Source: Cheiracanthium punctorium
Taxonomy: Eukaryota > Arthropoda > Arachnida > Araneae > Cheiracanthiidae
DNA: 64,000 nucleotides
Reading direction: 5' to 3'
Assembly (NCBI GenBank): GCA_038373885.1
Contig: JAWZYV010016946.1
Span: 28,994-92,993, forward strand
Part shown: positions 21,891-34,677 of the stretch, one piece after another
Layout of the letters: each line of letters begins with the position of its first letter
Numbering within the stretch: the stretch's first letter is position 1
Translations under genes and position numbers: made by a program
The notes under the pieces: generated by a model
Seen by the model: only the letters and a program-made list of their open reading frames with translations
What the model was told of the DNA's origin: nothing
The model's database searches: none

Positions 21891-22235
21891 TTCAAAATTT
21901 TTCTGAGATTTTGCGAAAATCGTTTTAAAATGTGTCAATATTTGTTGCGCTTCACGTATTAACGTCTAAAACGTATGAAATAAAATTGGGTAACATGATA
22001 GGTAATGACTCGATTTAAACTATAGGTCTTGATTTCTTTTTTAAATTTTGATTAGATTTTGAGATTTTGTGAAATTTTATTCAAAATGTGAAAATATTGG
22101 TCAATAACGTATAAACCACAGAAGCGAATGAAATATAAATTTAGTATCGTCGCAGGTGGTCACTTAAACTATAGGCGTCAAAGTACTTTAAAAATTTGTA
22201 TAGACTTCAGGATTTTGTGAAAACTGAGTAGGGTC
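21460..22235 (+). repeat. Degenerate tandem array, about 160 bp period
   Basis: Five diverged units each contain a (G/A)ACATGATA..TCACTCAA..TTAAAC.ATAGGCGTC-like box, at about 21508, 21660, 21805, 21990 and 22150. Each unit also has a GATTTTG(A/T)GAAAAT..TTCAAAATG(C/T)G box. A run of about 26 A residues interrupts the third unit at 21862-21887. Confidence 0.7.
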
Positions 22236-25080
22236 ATTCTACAAAAAACGCGCTATTTGCAGTTTTAGATTTTATAATTATTTTAAAATAGTCTTGTAAG
22301 CTATTTTAAATATTATGATATATTTTTAAATATAATTAATAAAAACTGATGATGTTTTTATTGTTGTTTTATTTGTTTTTTCACTGAACGAAGGGATACA
22401 TTATATATTCGTTACATGTCACAACCTATTTTCCTCCATTAATTTTTTCACTTTTTTGTTAAATACAAAAACTGACATACATTCAATAGAGAAATTTCAG
22501 TTACATAATTTTTTTTTTCAATTTGGCTGAATTCTGTTACAAAAGAAATAAAAATGCAGCATGTGTTATCCTTTGAATTACTGTAAAAGTTTTTCTTGTA
22601 TCCTCCGTGGGTTGAAAATATCCAAGCTTTTACATAAAAAATCGGTTTTCTTTCCTTAAAAAAAAAGAAAATACATAGTTGAGTAATATTCTCTCAGACA
22701 CTCTTCATACAAAGCTCAATTTTTAACGAGATCGTTTAATAAATAAAACTAACTTTTAGCTTCAGTGAAAACAAGCAGAAGGACGATTGTGAATCAATAA
22801 GAACATTTTATGGCAGTGCGCATCCGTAAGTAGAAAGAACATTAAAAAATATAAATACAGAAAATATGTTAGTTTGTTTAACACGATATCTCCCCCCGGA
22901 AATTAAAATGTAATTGCTTTAGATGCATCCTGACAACTTAAATAGGAGCTCCATTCAACGGAGACCTCTGAAAAAACACGACAAGAGAAAAATCTTAAAG
23001 TATGTTTGTTTTATTTTGAATAAAATACTTTTTAACTGTCAACTTATTCATGCAAAGGATTGTATAAGATAAACATTACGAATTACTTAGTTCAGGAAGA
23101 AAACTAAAATAGCTTTAAAGAGTGAAATCATGCGGGAACAAACTTGATTTTGCAGTCACTGTCTAAACGAGTAAAAGATGTGAGAAATGAATCCTTTACT
23201 TCAGTATTTTTACTTGTGTAAACCGTAAATATATTAAATGATGTGTCCATGTCATTTCTAAATAGTCTGTGATTGCTGTTTGCTGGTGGAAAGCACTGCT
23301 GTCAAACGCACATGAAAATAGAAAACATCTCACACATATAAAGAGTATTTATAATCAAGATATACGTAACTTTCGTAGTTTTTGGAGTAACACACTGTGT
23401 ATTTGGTGAGCGACTCATCCGTCTATTTAGAAAATATTGATAGAAGCAATAGTGCACAAATGTTTGGCCCATGAGGAGGTGTGCCGTCTTGCTGAAAAAC
23501 ACCATTGGCCAATATATATCGAAAGGAAAAGAAATTCTCTTTAATATCGCCTTGCCAGTGATTGTAAGGTATCCATTTGCCTCATGTGTTTTCTGTTAAA
23601 GATGCAGTCGCTTCTGTCAGACCATGGTGTCGGAAAAGTTTACTATCGCTCTAACACGTTCTCTCAAAGCGATCAACAGACACTGAAATCGACGTTTGCG
23701 ACTCCCCATTGCTACGCCCTTGTGAACACTTTCGGTTCCGTTCCCATAACTGCCACGTCCTTTCGAATATCACCCTGTATACAGTATTCAGATGACAGGG
23801 AACACCGTACACTGCTTTTAATTTCGTAGGACGGTGATTAAAAAAAAACTGAAGAAAATAACACATAATCACGAGGAGAAAGAAAAATATTTGTTTATTC
23901 ATTTTACTGTCATTCATAGTATTTTATTTATTTTATTTCTATTCACCACGTCCCACGTCCCGTCTAAACGCGTCCCTCCATGAACATCTCAGAATGAGTG
24001 AATACACCACAAAAACGATTCAAAAAATAATATTCCTGTCCAATCGACTTAAAAATGCATGGTCTGCTTGCTTCGATACTTAAATCCATCCTTAAATTTA
24101 TTTTTTAAAATAAAAGCCCACAAAAAAAATTTGACTCTATAATGAATCATTTTTCTTTACCTTGTTATGGCATCAGTACAATTTTTTCATTGTCCCTTTT
24201 TTGCATTTTAATGGATCCATCCAACGATGAAGAAATGGAATCGAGATTCCATCTGAATTTTTTAAAGGAATCAATATCCGCCCCTTTTTTATTTTAGAAG
24301 CTATTCCATTCAATTATTATTACGAAAAATGTTAATTTTTTTGAGTGTTTCTGATAAGCTTGATTAATTCATTCTAAATAAGACACAGAATGTGTTTTTT
24401 TTTTCCTAGCATAATGAATAAGCGCGGGGATAATTATGGTAAAGACTTTTTTGTGCATTCATTTTGTATCGTTATTATAATCCGGCGTTTTTGTGGTAGT
24501 GTATAATTGAATCGCATCTGTTGAAGCTTTCAACATGGTTTAAAAGGCAAAATATTTATTATAAAGGCTTTTCATTCACAGCCAGTGTAGGTATAGGGTA
24601 GCATTTATAGTTTGTGACGGATTTGTTACACATTTACAATGAAACTAAAGCTTTGGAACGAAGCATTGGTTTCAAACCAAGCGGTAGGCGAGACCCCAGG
24701 TTATGTAACGTGTTAGCAAGTTTCTTGTTGAGGGGGGGGGGGCATAACAGACCATCTTGACTCGTGCGTCTTTTGTAAAAACGAGCTTTCAATTTCATTT
24801 CTAACTTGACATACTTGCGGGGTCTATTACTACACGAAGGCCAACTAGGCTTCGAGCTAGACTTCGAAATGATTAAAATTGTTTATTTTCTAAAAATTGG
24901 CATTAGAAAGCATCATTCAAAAAATTGTATGGAGATGTAGGTATTCTCTACAGTCATTTAAATGAACATAGACGCTACGTTGAATTTCCTAAAAATTCCC
25001 AAAAGATATCCGGGATTTTGAAAATAACTACCCGAGATCTGTTTTTCTGGTTGCTAACAATCCCTTCTGTTTGTGAGCTG
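22236..25080. other. AT-rich non-coding interval
   Basis: No gene found. Overlapping short frames on both strands at 23584-23917 lie in a GC-richer patch that includes an ACCCTGTATACAG motif resembling a transposon end (near 23773). Otherwise unique-looking AT-rich DNA with homopolymer runs and a G tract at 24731-24742. Confidence 0.4.
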
Positions 25081-25084
25081 AATT

Positions 25085-25255
25085 AGGTGTAGCCTCCGTA
25101 AGTTGGACAACAGCGGTTCTCTCGAAAAGCGTCCAACTTCCAGAGATGTCCAACTTATAGAGGTACATTTCTGTAGTATGGACAGTTTCGTTCCCCAGAA
25201 AAGGTCCAACTGAGAGAGGTGTCCAGCTTGGGAGGTTCCACTGTAGTGGGCATGG
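25085..25255 (-). repeat. pogo/Tigger-like terminal repeat block (one end)
   Basis: On the minus strand it starts CAGTGGAACCTCCCAAG next to TA. CAGTGGAACCTC is the kind of terminus seen in pogo/Tigger-type elements with TA target sites. Four or five copies of a GTTGGAC(A/G)(C/T)..TCT unit of about 30 bp follow. No matching opposite end is evident nearby. Confidence 0.5.
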
Positions 25256-26499
25256 AACAGCCGTCATCCGGTGAATAAAAAACACACGAAACTTTTACTG
25301 TATCGTTAAAGACGTGGCACAAAACTCCCATTGCCTCCATTTAAAATAGGTAGAACATTCGAAAGAGGTTTACTGCCATGTGCCAGATGGGGCACGTGGT
25401 GCAGTACAGGACTAAGGTTCGAAGCACTCCACCATCATCGACGTACATCGACGTTAGACATAACACATCGTCGTTATTTCAAGAGCAACATCTGTGGATT
25501 CAAATTTTAGGTACATCAGAAATAAAAATATTTGGACAAAGGAATGGGGAGTGTTTAGCCTAACCCACCACCTCCCATTTCATTTATGTATGCAATGGAA
25601 TATATCTGTAACCTGCGACTATTCATGTTAAAAGCGTATGATCGTACAGGGCCCTACAAAATGTTAGGCCTAGAGCCTCCGATTGTCTTTAGTGAGTTCC
25701 TTCCATCCACTGTGTTTTTTCTCGTACACAGCTTTAAACCTAATCTTCCAATGTTTCAAAATGGACCGTCTTCAGAAATACATTGGGAACGGAATGAAAC
25801 GTCGGGATTTGTTTCGGCAAGATCACGCGATACGTACACGCAAATTTTTACTGTTTTAGAATGTTTAACACATGTTATTTCTTCCATGGAAATGTTGCTG
25901 TAACGCTTGTCACGCCTGTCGAATCATTCCGCGAATATTCACTGCCAATACTTTCATATCGTCCTCCATCCAATTCATTCAGTGCCCCGTCATACAATAT
26001 CATGTTAAGGACGTTAACGTATAGCTTCAAGTATGCGACTTACCCTCCTCTTTGAAGATGTTGCAGGCTGCTTTGTGATTCGTGATCCATTGCTGTTCTT
26101 TATGGATTAGGTCCTCATTTCAGTGACTCCAAAGTACAGGATCCTCTCCATTTCACACAGTACCTTTGCACCACACTATAGAGTATTTTCAGGTGACGTC
26201 ACTGAATTTTTTTTTTTAGGTGAACTCGGATATTGAGGCATACAAAGCCACGTTTCCGGCCAATGACCCTTCTCAAATGAATGAATGTTTGACCAAACAA
26301 AAATGGTTGCTAAGGTGTGATGTAATGATAATGACGTAGGTGAAACAGCTCTATTGGGTCCGGCAAAATACTTCCACTGCCTAACGTTAACCCGAAAATC
26401 CTGCCAGTTGCTGTTGTACCTGGAACGTTTATATTCGGACTTGTGTGCTTCGCTCCAGGAATCAGTTTATAAGTTCTCGTAGAGAAAAGGAGGCAACAA
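25256..26499. other. Non-coding interval
   Basis: Only short frames (25378-25563, 25586-25903, 25861-26055) without recognisable domains or consistent splice structure. Nothing supported. Confidence 0.35.
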
Positions 26500-27287
26500 G
26501 GCCGCATTTGTAAATGCCAAGCGAGTTACACTTATGCAACGAGTTTTCATCTAAGGTGTTCGTAATGGAAACTGAGTGCATTCCGTTTATAAACTAGAGT
26601 GTCAGTATACAAAACTGAGTGCATCCAGTTTATAAACTAGAGCGTTCGTAAACAAAACTGAGTGCGGTTAATTTAAAACTAAGTAAACTGAGCACGGAGT
26701 AGGTTCATTCAGTTGTGGAGAAGATGCACTTTCTGCACGGTATTGATGTTTTGAAATGGTGTCCGTTGTTATGGAAAAGTATGTTGTTAAAAAAGTATTT
26801 TACGTTGGATGAATCTGCAAATATTTTTTCGTGGAGGAAACTCATGTGTACGCTAGAAACTGCAACGAAGGTGCATCAGTTTTCGAAGGTAATCAATTTC
26901 AAGTATTTTTCATTTTAGTCCATTCAAAAACGCATATTTTTAGTGCTGAGATTGATGTTGATTTAAACCGTTATGAGCGAAAATTGAACTCTCTTCGCTA
27001 AAGACTTTCGATAAAATGAAGTTTAATTTGAAATTTCTATATTTTGATCCGTGCGCTTTAGTGATGGCCATTCTTTATTTTTAAATCCTGTTGATTTTAT
27101 ATGGAGTTTGTACTAAAAACGTCTCGATAAAAATAACAACATACGCATATTGTAACCAAACACGTCTCCTAGGCGACGAAACTGAATAAACTCAAGTTGT
27201 TCGCGAAAGGCAAAAGAAACGGATAGCACTGAACATTGCGACTGAACAAACGCATTCCAGCAACGAGTTTGTCGTTTACGAATACCT
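26500..27287. mobile_element. Possible DNA transposon remnant with GGCCGCATTYGTAAAYG terminus
   Basis: The left end (26500-26705) closely matches 53233-53430 and contains short internal repeats with the core AAACTGAGTGC. The right end, read in reverse complement from 27287, is GGTATTCGTAAACGACAAACTCG. This resembles the left terminus of the 53 kb copy (GCATTCGTAAACGCCAAACGAG), so the ends look like diverged inverted repeats. A target duplication is not evident. The 67-codon frame at 26715-26918 is not recognisable. Confidence 0.45.
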
Positions 27288-27399
27288 CCTCAGTTTTGCA
27301 AAGCATGGGTAGATATAAACTCCCGTCGAGAAAAGTGGGCAACACAATGAAATTTCTTACTAGCACAGCGAAAGGGAATTGACGCCCCTATTCACCCTT

Positions 27400-27650
27400 C
27401 TACCTCGATCGCCTTTTATAGCCAAATCTGCATTCCAACGCTCCAATGGTATATACCATTTGAATAACCAAGTGATATACTATTGGAACAATTGACTGAG
27501 AATTTGCTGTAGACCAGGGTCGAGGTAGACGGTAAATAGAGTTTCCAATAACCAGGGTATGAGTGGGAATCGAACCCATAATCGTAAGCATAGGCGATGG
27601 CCGTGGAATAAGACAGGCCCTTAACCTCCAAGCCGCCGGACACTTATTCT
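27400..27650 (-). repeat. tRNA-derived SINE-like element
   Basis: On the minus strand the 5' part reads like a degenerate tRNA: an A-box-like GGCTTGGAGGTTAAGG and, about 50 bases on, a B-box GGTTCGATTCCCAC. The would-be acceptor ends do not pair, so this is not a functional tRNA gene. A non-tRNA body follows to about 27400. Confidence 0.6.
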
Positions 27651-28016
27651 GCTTATTTCCACCTGAAAGGAAATTCCATCACACAAGAAACTCTGTTGCC
27701 AATTATAATGTGGCCGAAAATAAAAATTAAGGGAGGCCCCCGTTCTGACAAGGTTCGCGCACCTGCCTACTCCAACCGCACGGGAGCAGTGAGATCTGGG
27801 ATTCGCGACCGCAAAGGGTTAATACTTGGGTGTTCCTCATTTAGGAAATAGGGCAGAAATGTGTTAAAGATCCATTCTAATGTCTGACTGGCTCAAATAG
27901 AGGCTTATTCGAGGCACAAGACTCAAATAATCTACTACTGATAGAATGCATTTCGAAATGACACTGTCATGCATGGGATGAACCGAGAGTTACAGTCATG
28001 TACGAAATAGCGCTTA

Positions 28017-28114
28017 CCAGCAAACACACACAGGTTCTCTGAACGTCTATTAACTTCCAGAAGACGTTTTCCGAACGTTAATAGACGTTCAGAGAACCTG
28101 TGTGTTTTTGCTGG
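28017..28114. mobile_element. Short hairpin element (foldback MITE)
   Basis: Arms 28017-28054 and 28076-28114 are almost perfect inverted repeats (38 against 39 bases, one extra T on the right), beginning CCAGCAAA(A)ACACACAGG. The spacer is about 21 bases. TTAC-like sequence on both sides might be a target duplication but is too short to be sure. The 68-codon frame at 27935-28141 is an effect of the hairpin. Confidence 0.7.
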
Positions 28115-29434
28115 GTTACTTACAGTTCTGCAGTTCAACAATGCAACGAAAACGGAAGTCCTATCTAGCGTTCCTCGATTAATGCATATTACTGTAACCC
28201 TTTACGCCCTGACCAGCACGATCATGACGGTGATCTGCATCTTCACAAAAAAAGTTCTCGAGTGTAAAAAAAAATTTCCTAGTCAGGTTTCCTATATGAA
28301 GATCTTTTATTTTTTCATAAATGGATAATCATGTACCTAAAAAATAACATCGTAATTTCTCATATTTCTTCGGACTTTTATGTTGTTCAAAATCTTTAGA
28401 CTAAAATGGGAAATTTCTCTTACACTCATATATCTTTTTGAGTGGGAATGCCTATACAAACTTCACGTCTACAGATTATGGCTCACTGTCGCAAAGATGA
28501 CGTCATCATCCCAATACAGTCGCCATTTTTGCGATTGTCATCAGCTGGAAATGGGATTAGTTCTTCGAGAATTCTTAGTCTCAATTTTTTTCCATGAGGT
28601 CAAAATAAATGAAATGTCTCCTTTTGTACGAGCGATGGATATGCGAGGAGGGTTAAGATGGCGGGATGTAAGTAATTGACAAGTGTGTATTTGGTTTGCA
28701 TGGACATGTTTTTTTAGTAGTTTCTCTTCTTTTCAATCTTTTTACACGTAAAACAAGGCTCATTAACCTTCACAATGTCGATTAAGTAATTGTGTTCCTT
28801 TCCATTCGGAATAAGATGAGTTCGTTCCTGGACATGAAAGTACAGTAGTCACCCTTAATAAAAGATCATTATCTTCATCAGGCAGTTGTCATTGTCTTCC
28901 CACCCTGCACACACATACATACATACAGAACTCTGCAAAGTCTTAATGATGGTCCCTTCATTACAGGACGGAATTTAGGAAGAGAGATACTGCCCCGGCT
29001 AACAAGAACAGTTACTTGGATTCGCTAACAAGGTCATTATCCTGTTCGCTCGCAGCTGATTGGCTGAAAATAGGCAGATGCATCGTAAAAGCCTTATGGA
29101 ACAGGATTATTACACAAAGATATCTTTAGGAACTTGACGGTTTGATTGGGTTAATAATCCTGCGTAGTGAGTCTTCGCTGTAAATATATTGGAATGCATT
29201 TTCTACGCGTTCGATCTGTTCTAATGAGTATCATCGTGGCAGAGTTAGAAGAACACGAAATAAAGATCGAAATAAATTGCTTGAACGTACACGACTGACA
29301 AAATCGCACATACACGGTTTCTAAAAAGCACAGCGGCACACTTTTACAGAGATATTGCCTTATAGAGTAAAGATTCCGTATCCCACAGCAATGTAGGATC
29401 GACTATGTATTACTATACAACCATTTAATCATCA
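28115..29434. other. Non-coding interval
   Basis: Contains a short CATA microsatellite (28912-28925). The 99-codon frame at 28380-28679 has no recognisable domain. Nothing else is supported. Confidence 0.35.
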
Positions 29435-29579
29435 ACGGAAAAAACACTCAAAATACTGGTGTTAAACAAAAGTAAATAAAAAACTTTGTAAAAAACACAC
29501 ATAAGATGTTATAGGTAAGAGGTATAGGTCTTACCTATAGCATCTTATGTGTGGTTTTTACAAAGTTTTTTATTTACTT
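29435..29579. mobile_element. Foldback element FB-2 (short derivative, no hammerhead core)
   Basis: It has the same termini as FB-1 and FB-3: the left end carries CACTCAAAATACTGGTGTT, and both arms contain ACTTTGTAAAAA/TTTTTACAAAGT and the ACACACATAAG block. The right arm stops after TTTATTTACTTC. It is flanked by CATTTAATCATCA (29422-29434) and CATTTAATCCTCA (29580-29592), a 13 bp target duplication with one mismatch. The centre is a short palindrome on TATAGGTAAGA instead of the ribozyme arms. Confidence 0.82.
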
Positions 29580-30079
29580 CATTTAATCCTCATTTCACAG
29601 AATTCGCTGATTCTGATTCGCTGGAAATAGCTTCTCGAGATGACTCCGTTTGTATGTTTTCACGAGTAAAAAATAAATAGATTTATTTTGCAGGAACTCC
29701 GGTTATAAGGATTAGTAACAACGATTATGTTTGCAGAATGTAAGAAGTGAAATTCCGATTTCTGTCTAAATAAAAATTGAATATGAAGATGTTCTTTTTA
29801 AATGGGCAAAGATTAAATATATTGAGTGTAGGCACATTTTTGTCCATTTTTTTTTTCTAGCGTCCGTTTTCATTACCATCACAACGGGCTTTAGTACTAA
29901 TATTGTAGTCACGAAGTATGTTTTCTTGTATGACACACTATTTCTAAAATTTCAAACTGTATAAGATACTCTCTGCATTTCAAGTCACTCTAACCCATCT
30001 TTTTCCATCATTAACTCAGTTTTATAAAAATACTCCCCTTATTTTACAGTTTTATTTTTTCTGAGTAGCATAAAACCGT

Positions 30080-32070
30080 CCTAAAAATGAGGTGGTTCAA
30101 TAGCAATGGCATCTGTTGAGTTTTCTCCTTCACGCCTCAAAAACAACGGAAACGAGAAAAAGGGAGAATGAATTCAACAATTTATAACAACAAAAGAGAG
30201 AGTTGTGAAAAAAAAGCACCTCTTAAAATAGAGAATCATTCATTGAACTCGAAAACCAAGAGAGCGTGAATGAAAGCTAACTGTCAATATTTGAGAATGG
30301 AAAAAAAAATGAAGGGAGAGATTAGAAAGATAAATCAGTACCGAGTACAGAGTACTGTTACGAATTTCTTACGTGACCAGCTCTTTCTGGGATTAATCTA
30401 GTCTAAAATTCATGATCTACGCCTCGAATAATTAACATTTGCATTTTGTTGCATGCAAATCGATTATTTAGAACACAATATAGGGAGTTTTGGGTGTCTC
30501 CATTGTTTAGCATGGGGTATTCTCGAATTCTCGAGAAATATTGGCGCTATCGCTCTGCTGACTTTGGCTTTGGAGATTTATTTTTCGCGGAGGATTTGGC
30601 GATATTTGGCGCGATTTAACTAATTAGGGCTTATAAATTTTTTTTTCCTACATAAGTACTACGCAATAACGTTAATGTTACGCAATCAAGGTTCGCGACT
30701 GATTGGGGTTTATTCTTGAAACGGAATCTCGTAGAATTTCTAGAAATTTTCAAAGAGACTTAAGAAGGGCAGATCACGTCCCAGCAGCTCAGTTCATGTG
30801 TGATGTCTGCCGGGAATATGTTCGCTAATACCCTAAGTACTCCGTCTTATTGTATTGTAAGCGACACTTTGACGTCATCACTATACGCGGACAATAGGAC
30901 ATGATGCCGGGGTTTGAATGAACCGCTAGAAATTTCGGAGAGCCTACATAAGAAAAACAGATCACGTCCCAACCATTGTTTAGTATTCGTTGAATTCAGT
31001 TCATTAGGTTCTGTATTGTGGGCTTTTGTAAGCGATCTTCTGCTTCATTGGAGAAGCTTATTTTTGGAATGCTGTTGGTGAATACTTCACTGTTGTATGC
31101 TGAGTAATAGATGTCGGTTTTTCTCCAGAATTTTAACTGAATTCTAACCAGTGGAAGGCTTTATTCTGTCAGAGACACAGCATCTGAGAAGGTTTCTTGG
31201 ATTAGCTGACTGTTATACTGAATCAAGTGACTGCCTATTAATTCCCGTGAATTACATGTTACACATTTTTGGGTTGACCTATCTTTCGGGGTTGTAGTCT
31301 AAAATTCGTATTCCATGAGTCAAATAGTTAAAATTTGTGCTTTTTGCATCTAAATCGGTTCACTAGAGAGTAATATAGGGAGTTTTGGGTGTCCCCATTG
31401 CTCAACGTAGTGTTTTCCATAATGAACATAACAGGTTTATGTTTAACTTGTGTCAACAACATAAGGAGGAAAAGCATTTCGCTATTTCTGCAGGAGATTT
31501 CGAATGAACTATGCTATTCGAATGCTGTGAGCTCGGCGTTCGAATGAATTTTTCAAAATCAACTATCTCGAATGCCTTTAATAATCGATAAATTCGATTA
31601 GTTCTCATTCATGTCATTCCTTAATCGGAACGCTAAAAAAAGCGACATTACTTAACAATAACCTAATAAAAAAAATCAGAAAAATTAAACACCGAAACAG
31701 TTTTCAGCTTTCAATTCATTTGATTATTTTTTTTTCTCACTAGAATTTAATTTTCTTTATGAAAACTTCTTACCGAAAGAAAGTTATTTAATCTTCACCT
31801 CGCACTGATTATGAGAGAAAAGAACTGTTGAGGGTGGTTCACGCTCCAAATGCATCGGAAATGTGTAAAAAAATTTGAATAGTCAACTCCAAGACAATGG
31901 CAGAAAAAAATAGAAAGAATAAATCGTGTCGTAAAGTACAGGATCATTCATTAACTTGAAAATCTAGAAAGCGTAAACTGAAAGGAATTCAAAGCAATGC
32001 AAATATTTGGGATTTTAAAATGAGAAGGATGAAGGAAATTCATATGAGAGTGAATTTATGCTCTGCGTAG
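30080..32070 (+). repeat. Region with two pairs of diverged direct repeats
   Basis: A block at about 30395-30520 (TATAGGGAGTTTTGGGTGTC core) recurs at about 31295-31420, and a block at about 30150-30345 (ATCATTCATT..GAAAAC core) recurs at about 31850-32060. An ACAGATCACGTCCCA-like core also occurs twice (30772 and 30958). The order is X-Y-Y'-X', all in direct orientation. No ORF. Confidence 0.5.
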
Positions 32071-32779
32071 GGAAAAAGTAATATTTATTTTGGGGGAAAT
32101 TTGAAATATTGTACGGGGTGATCGATTTAGACATGGAAGTTAGTGGGATTTTCTTTTGCTCTGCTGTAAAGGAAGTTATTTAGTCTGGAATTGTTTTTGT
32201 CTTCCTCTATTGGCAATCCATAATTACACGAGTCACACTTGATAGAAGTCAAAACTGGTAACGAGGGAGGCTTTTGAAGAAGGGGACTCTTTAGTTTACT
32301 CCTTTAGATGGAAGATTGTTTTTCTATCGCTATCGTTGAACACGACAGAAAGCGCACAAAAAGCAAAACAAACTCTCTATTCATTAAGACTTTTTAGAAA
32401 TTACCCGAAATCCAAAATATCTAATCTGGGTCTCATTTTGAAACAAAAGCTTTTATTCTCTCGGCATTCAACACTCACTTAATCTCTTTACTTCATTTTA
32501 AATCAGCCTGCACATCGAAGTTCCTGCCGCACGAGCCAATTAGTTATAATTATAAACTCAATTCATTATCTCTAAAATTAGACGTTCATTAGCCCCGAAA
32601 TTTTCTTTTAGAGTGTCTTCGCATTCTGCTGTTTCACGAAATTAATTTCGGCTTCAATGTGGGTGGATATCGTTCGTTTATAACTGAAATCCCGATTCAT
32701 TTCGTCTTGCTTCTATTTTATACGAATTTGCTTACATTTCCTTGCATTGTGTCATGCCGTCTTCGTTTGTAAGTCGTAT

Positions 32780-32935
32780 TCATTATCAGGCTCCTCCGTG
32801 GGCCGAGAGGATAAGGCTTTGAACAGGATAGACGGCTACAGTGTGAGTAAGGCCCAGCGTTCAGCCATGGGAAAGGGCATTACAAAATGTGTCGTACGTG
32901 AGTTCGACTTGAAGGAGGTCACTTCGAGATAGGAA
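32780..32935 (+). repeat. Possible tRNA-derived SINE fragment
   Basis: GTGGGCCGAGAGGATAAGGC near 32800 resembles a Leu/Ser-type tRNA A-box, and GTGAGTTCGACTTG near 32900 resembles a weak B-box. The 61-codon frame (32747-32932) runs through this and is not a convincing gene. Confidence 0.35.
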
Positions 32936-33285
32936 GAGATGAGTTTGTGCTGCAGAAATGAAATTGTTTTCTTATTTCATGAAAACTTCCAGATCGGCGC
33001 CTACTTGACGTACGAGAGTTCGAGTGATCGCGCATTCACAGTGCTAACTTTTCGGTTAGACAAAGTGCTGCTGTCCTATTGAAAAAGAACGCTTCTTTCA
33101 GGCACCGATACTGATAATGACCCATAACCCCTTGTACACATTTTAAACTCAAAATCATGTCAGTGTCACTGAATGATGTTCATACGCACTGTTGAAGATG
33201 AAGAGTACGCAGTTTTAGAATTCTCACCCCTTTCCCGAGAAACCTTTTCGGTTAAGATGTAGCCTTGCTCGGCGTCTGTTCATTG

Positions 33286-33445
33286 GACAGTTGCCCCGTG
33301 ACTGGGAAAAGTAGCCGCAGGACAACTGTCCTTTTAAATACGCAATAGGTTAACCACTCGGGGCCATCGCTAAGCAACGGGCCTGCTTATAAGTTGCCAT
33401 CCCTAAAAATGAGTTTATCATTGAGGCCTGTTTTCCCCAGTCACA
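33286..33445. repeat. Small inverted-repeat segment
   Basis: GTGACTGGGAAAA (33297) has an inverted partner TTTTCCCCAGTCAC (33432), and GGACAGTTG (33286) pairs with CAACTGTCC (33323). It may be a short MITE remnant. The rest of 33446-34437 is AT-rich with no gene seen. Confidence 0.35.
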
Positions 33446-34437
33446 GTATTCTATTTTATTATTCTAAGTATTATAAATGTTATATTATTTTATTATTTTA
33501 AAACAATTTTTTATACTTTTGTCGTACTAAAGAACTTTAGATGTAGGTAATCGTTTTGTGAATCTTGCGCCATTTTCTTTCATGAAAATTTATCCTAAAA
33601 TTCGAACATTTTGCTCTGAATGATGTAAAGGTAAGTGGACGCTTATAATGCATTTAGAAATTCTAAATATATGTATGTAAATCATGTTTAGTGAATAATT
33701 ATTCATGTGTTATTTATAAATAAATTATTTTAATCAGAAATCGTATTACTTGAGTAAGTTTTTATTCTTGTAAATAAGCATGACGTTGTGATACTATTTA
33801 GACAATTTCATTTTGCCAGTTGAAAATGTTATTTATCAGTTATATATGCCTTGATTATGTGATTAAGACTTACATCTGGTACAGTGCAGGAATACAGTAA
33901 ATTATAAATTATTGATTTTTGCCCGTTTATACAGAAACTTCAAATGTAGTTGATATTTTGTACAAGCGTTCATTATGCTTGCTCAATTCTAAAGTACGAT
34001 TGAGAAAGCGACAAAAGAATAATATATACTACATGAAATGTCTTTATATTAAAGAATAATGAATTCAGAGATCGCGCTATAGAGCGTATTTATCAATTTT
34101 CTCCAATATACAGGATATCCCGAAAACACTGAAATGCGCTTTAATACATCATTTGTTAAAGATTAATGTTGAATTGTTTAAAATAACGTAGGAAATACGA
34201 CTACGTTCATGAAATATTCATTATAAAAATGTTCTGTGTATTTAGTTATTTTAAAGTATACTAAATATCCACTTGTGAAACTAAAATAAGCAATCGTGAA
34301 TCATGAGAGTAAGCGCTACTTTGTTTTTCCTTCAAATTATATGCATCTATTTTCTTTATGTAAATATGTATCATAGCAAACAAATTAATCATGAGTTCGT
34401 ACTTGAATTAGTAACAGAATTACTACTTAAAACTACA

Positions 34438-34677
34438 TTAAAAAACGTTTGAAAGCACTGGGAAGCTTAAGAAATGCCTGATGTATACGTGAAGACTCGA
34501 GCATCCGTAGGCCTCTTTGGATGGCTCATCAAAATACACGCGCAGGCCCGTTACTAATTGCGAAGGCCCCGGACCACTCCACATCTCCGTAAGCTGTCTG
34601 TGATGCATGCCGGACAGTGGCGACCCTCGTCCGTTTCTCCCGCTGCCACGAGTAGGCTGACCTTCCGAGTCGGTCAA
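34438..34677 (-). CDS. Unrecognised GC-rich ORF, possible host exon
   Basis: A 79-codon ATG-initiated frame lies in a sharply GC-richer patch (about 34480-34690) within AT-rich DNA. The predicted peptide is Gly/Ser-rich at its N-terminus and has a segment reading VTGLRVYFDEPSKEAYG that looks protein-like, but I recognise no family. I see no strong splice sites around it. It could be a host exon, an old transposon fragment or chance. No function is assigned. Confidence 0.2.
   Translation of the reverse strand: MTDSEGQPTRGSGRNGRGSPLSGMHHRQLTEMWSGPGPSQLVTGLRVYFDEPSKEAYGCSSLHVYIRHFLSFPVLSNVF

Noticed and set aside
23584..23917. Overlapping frames on both strands
   Set aside because: A GC-richer patch gives open frames on both strands; no domain, and the region has transposon-end-like motifs.
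27560..27645. tRNA gene on the minus strand
   Set aside because: A- and B-box-like sequences are present, but the acceptor ends do not pair; better explained as a SINE.
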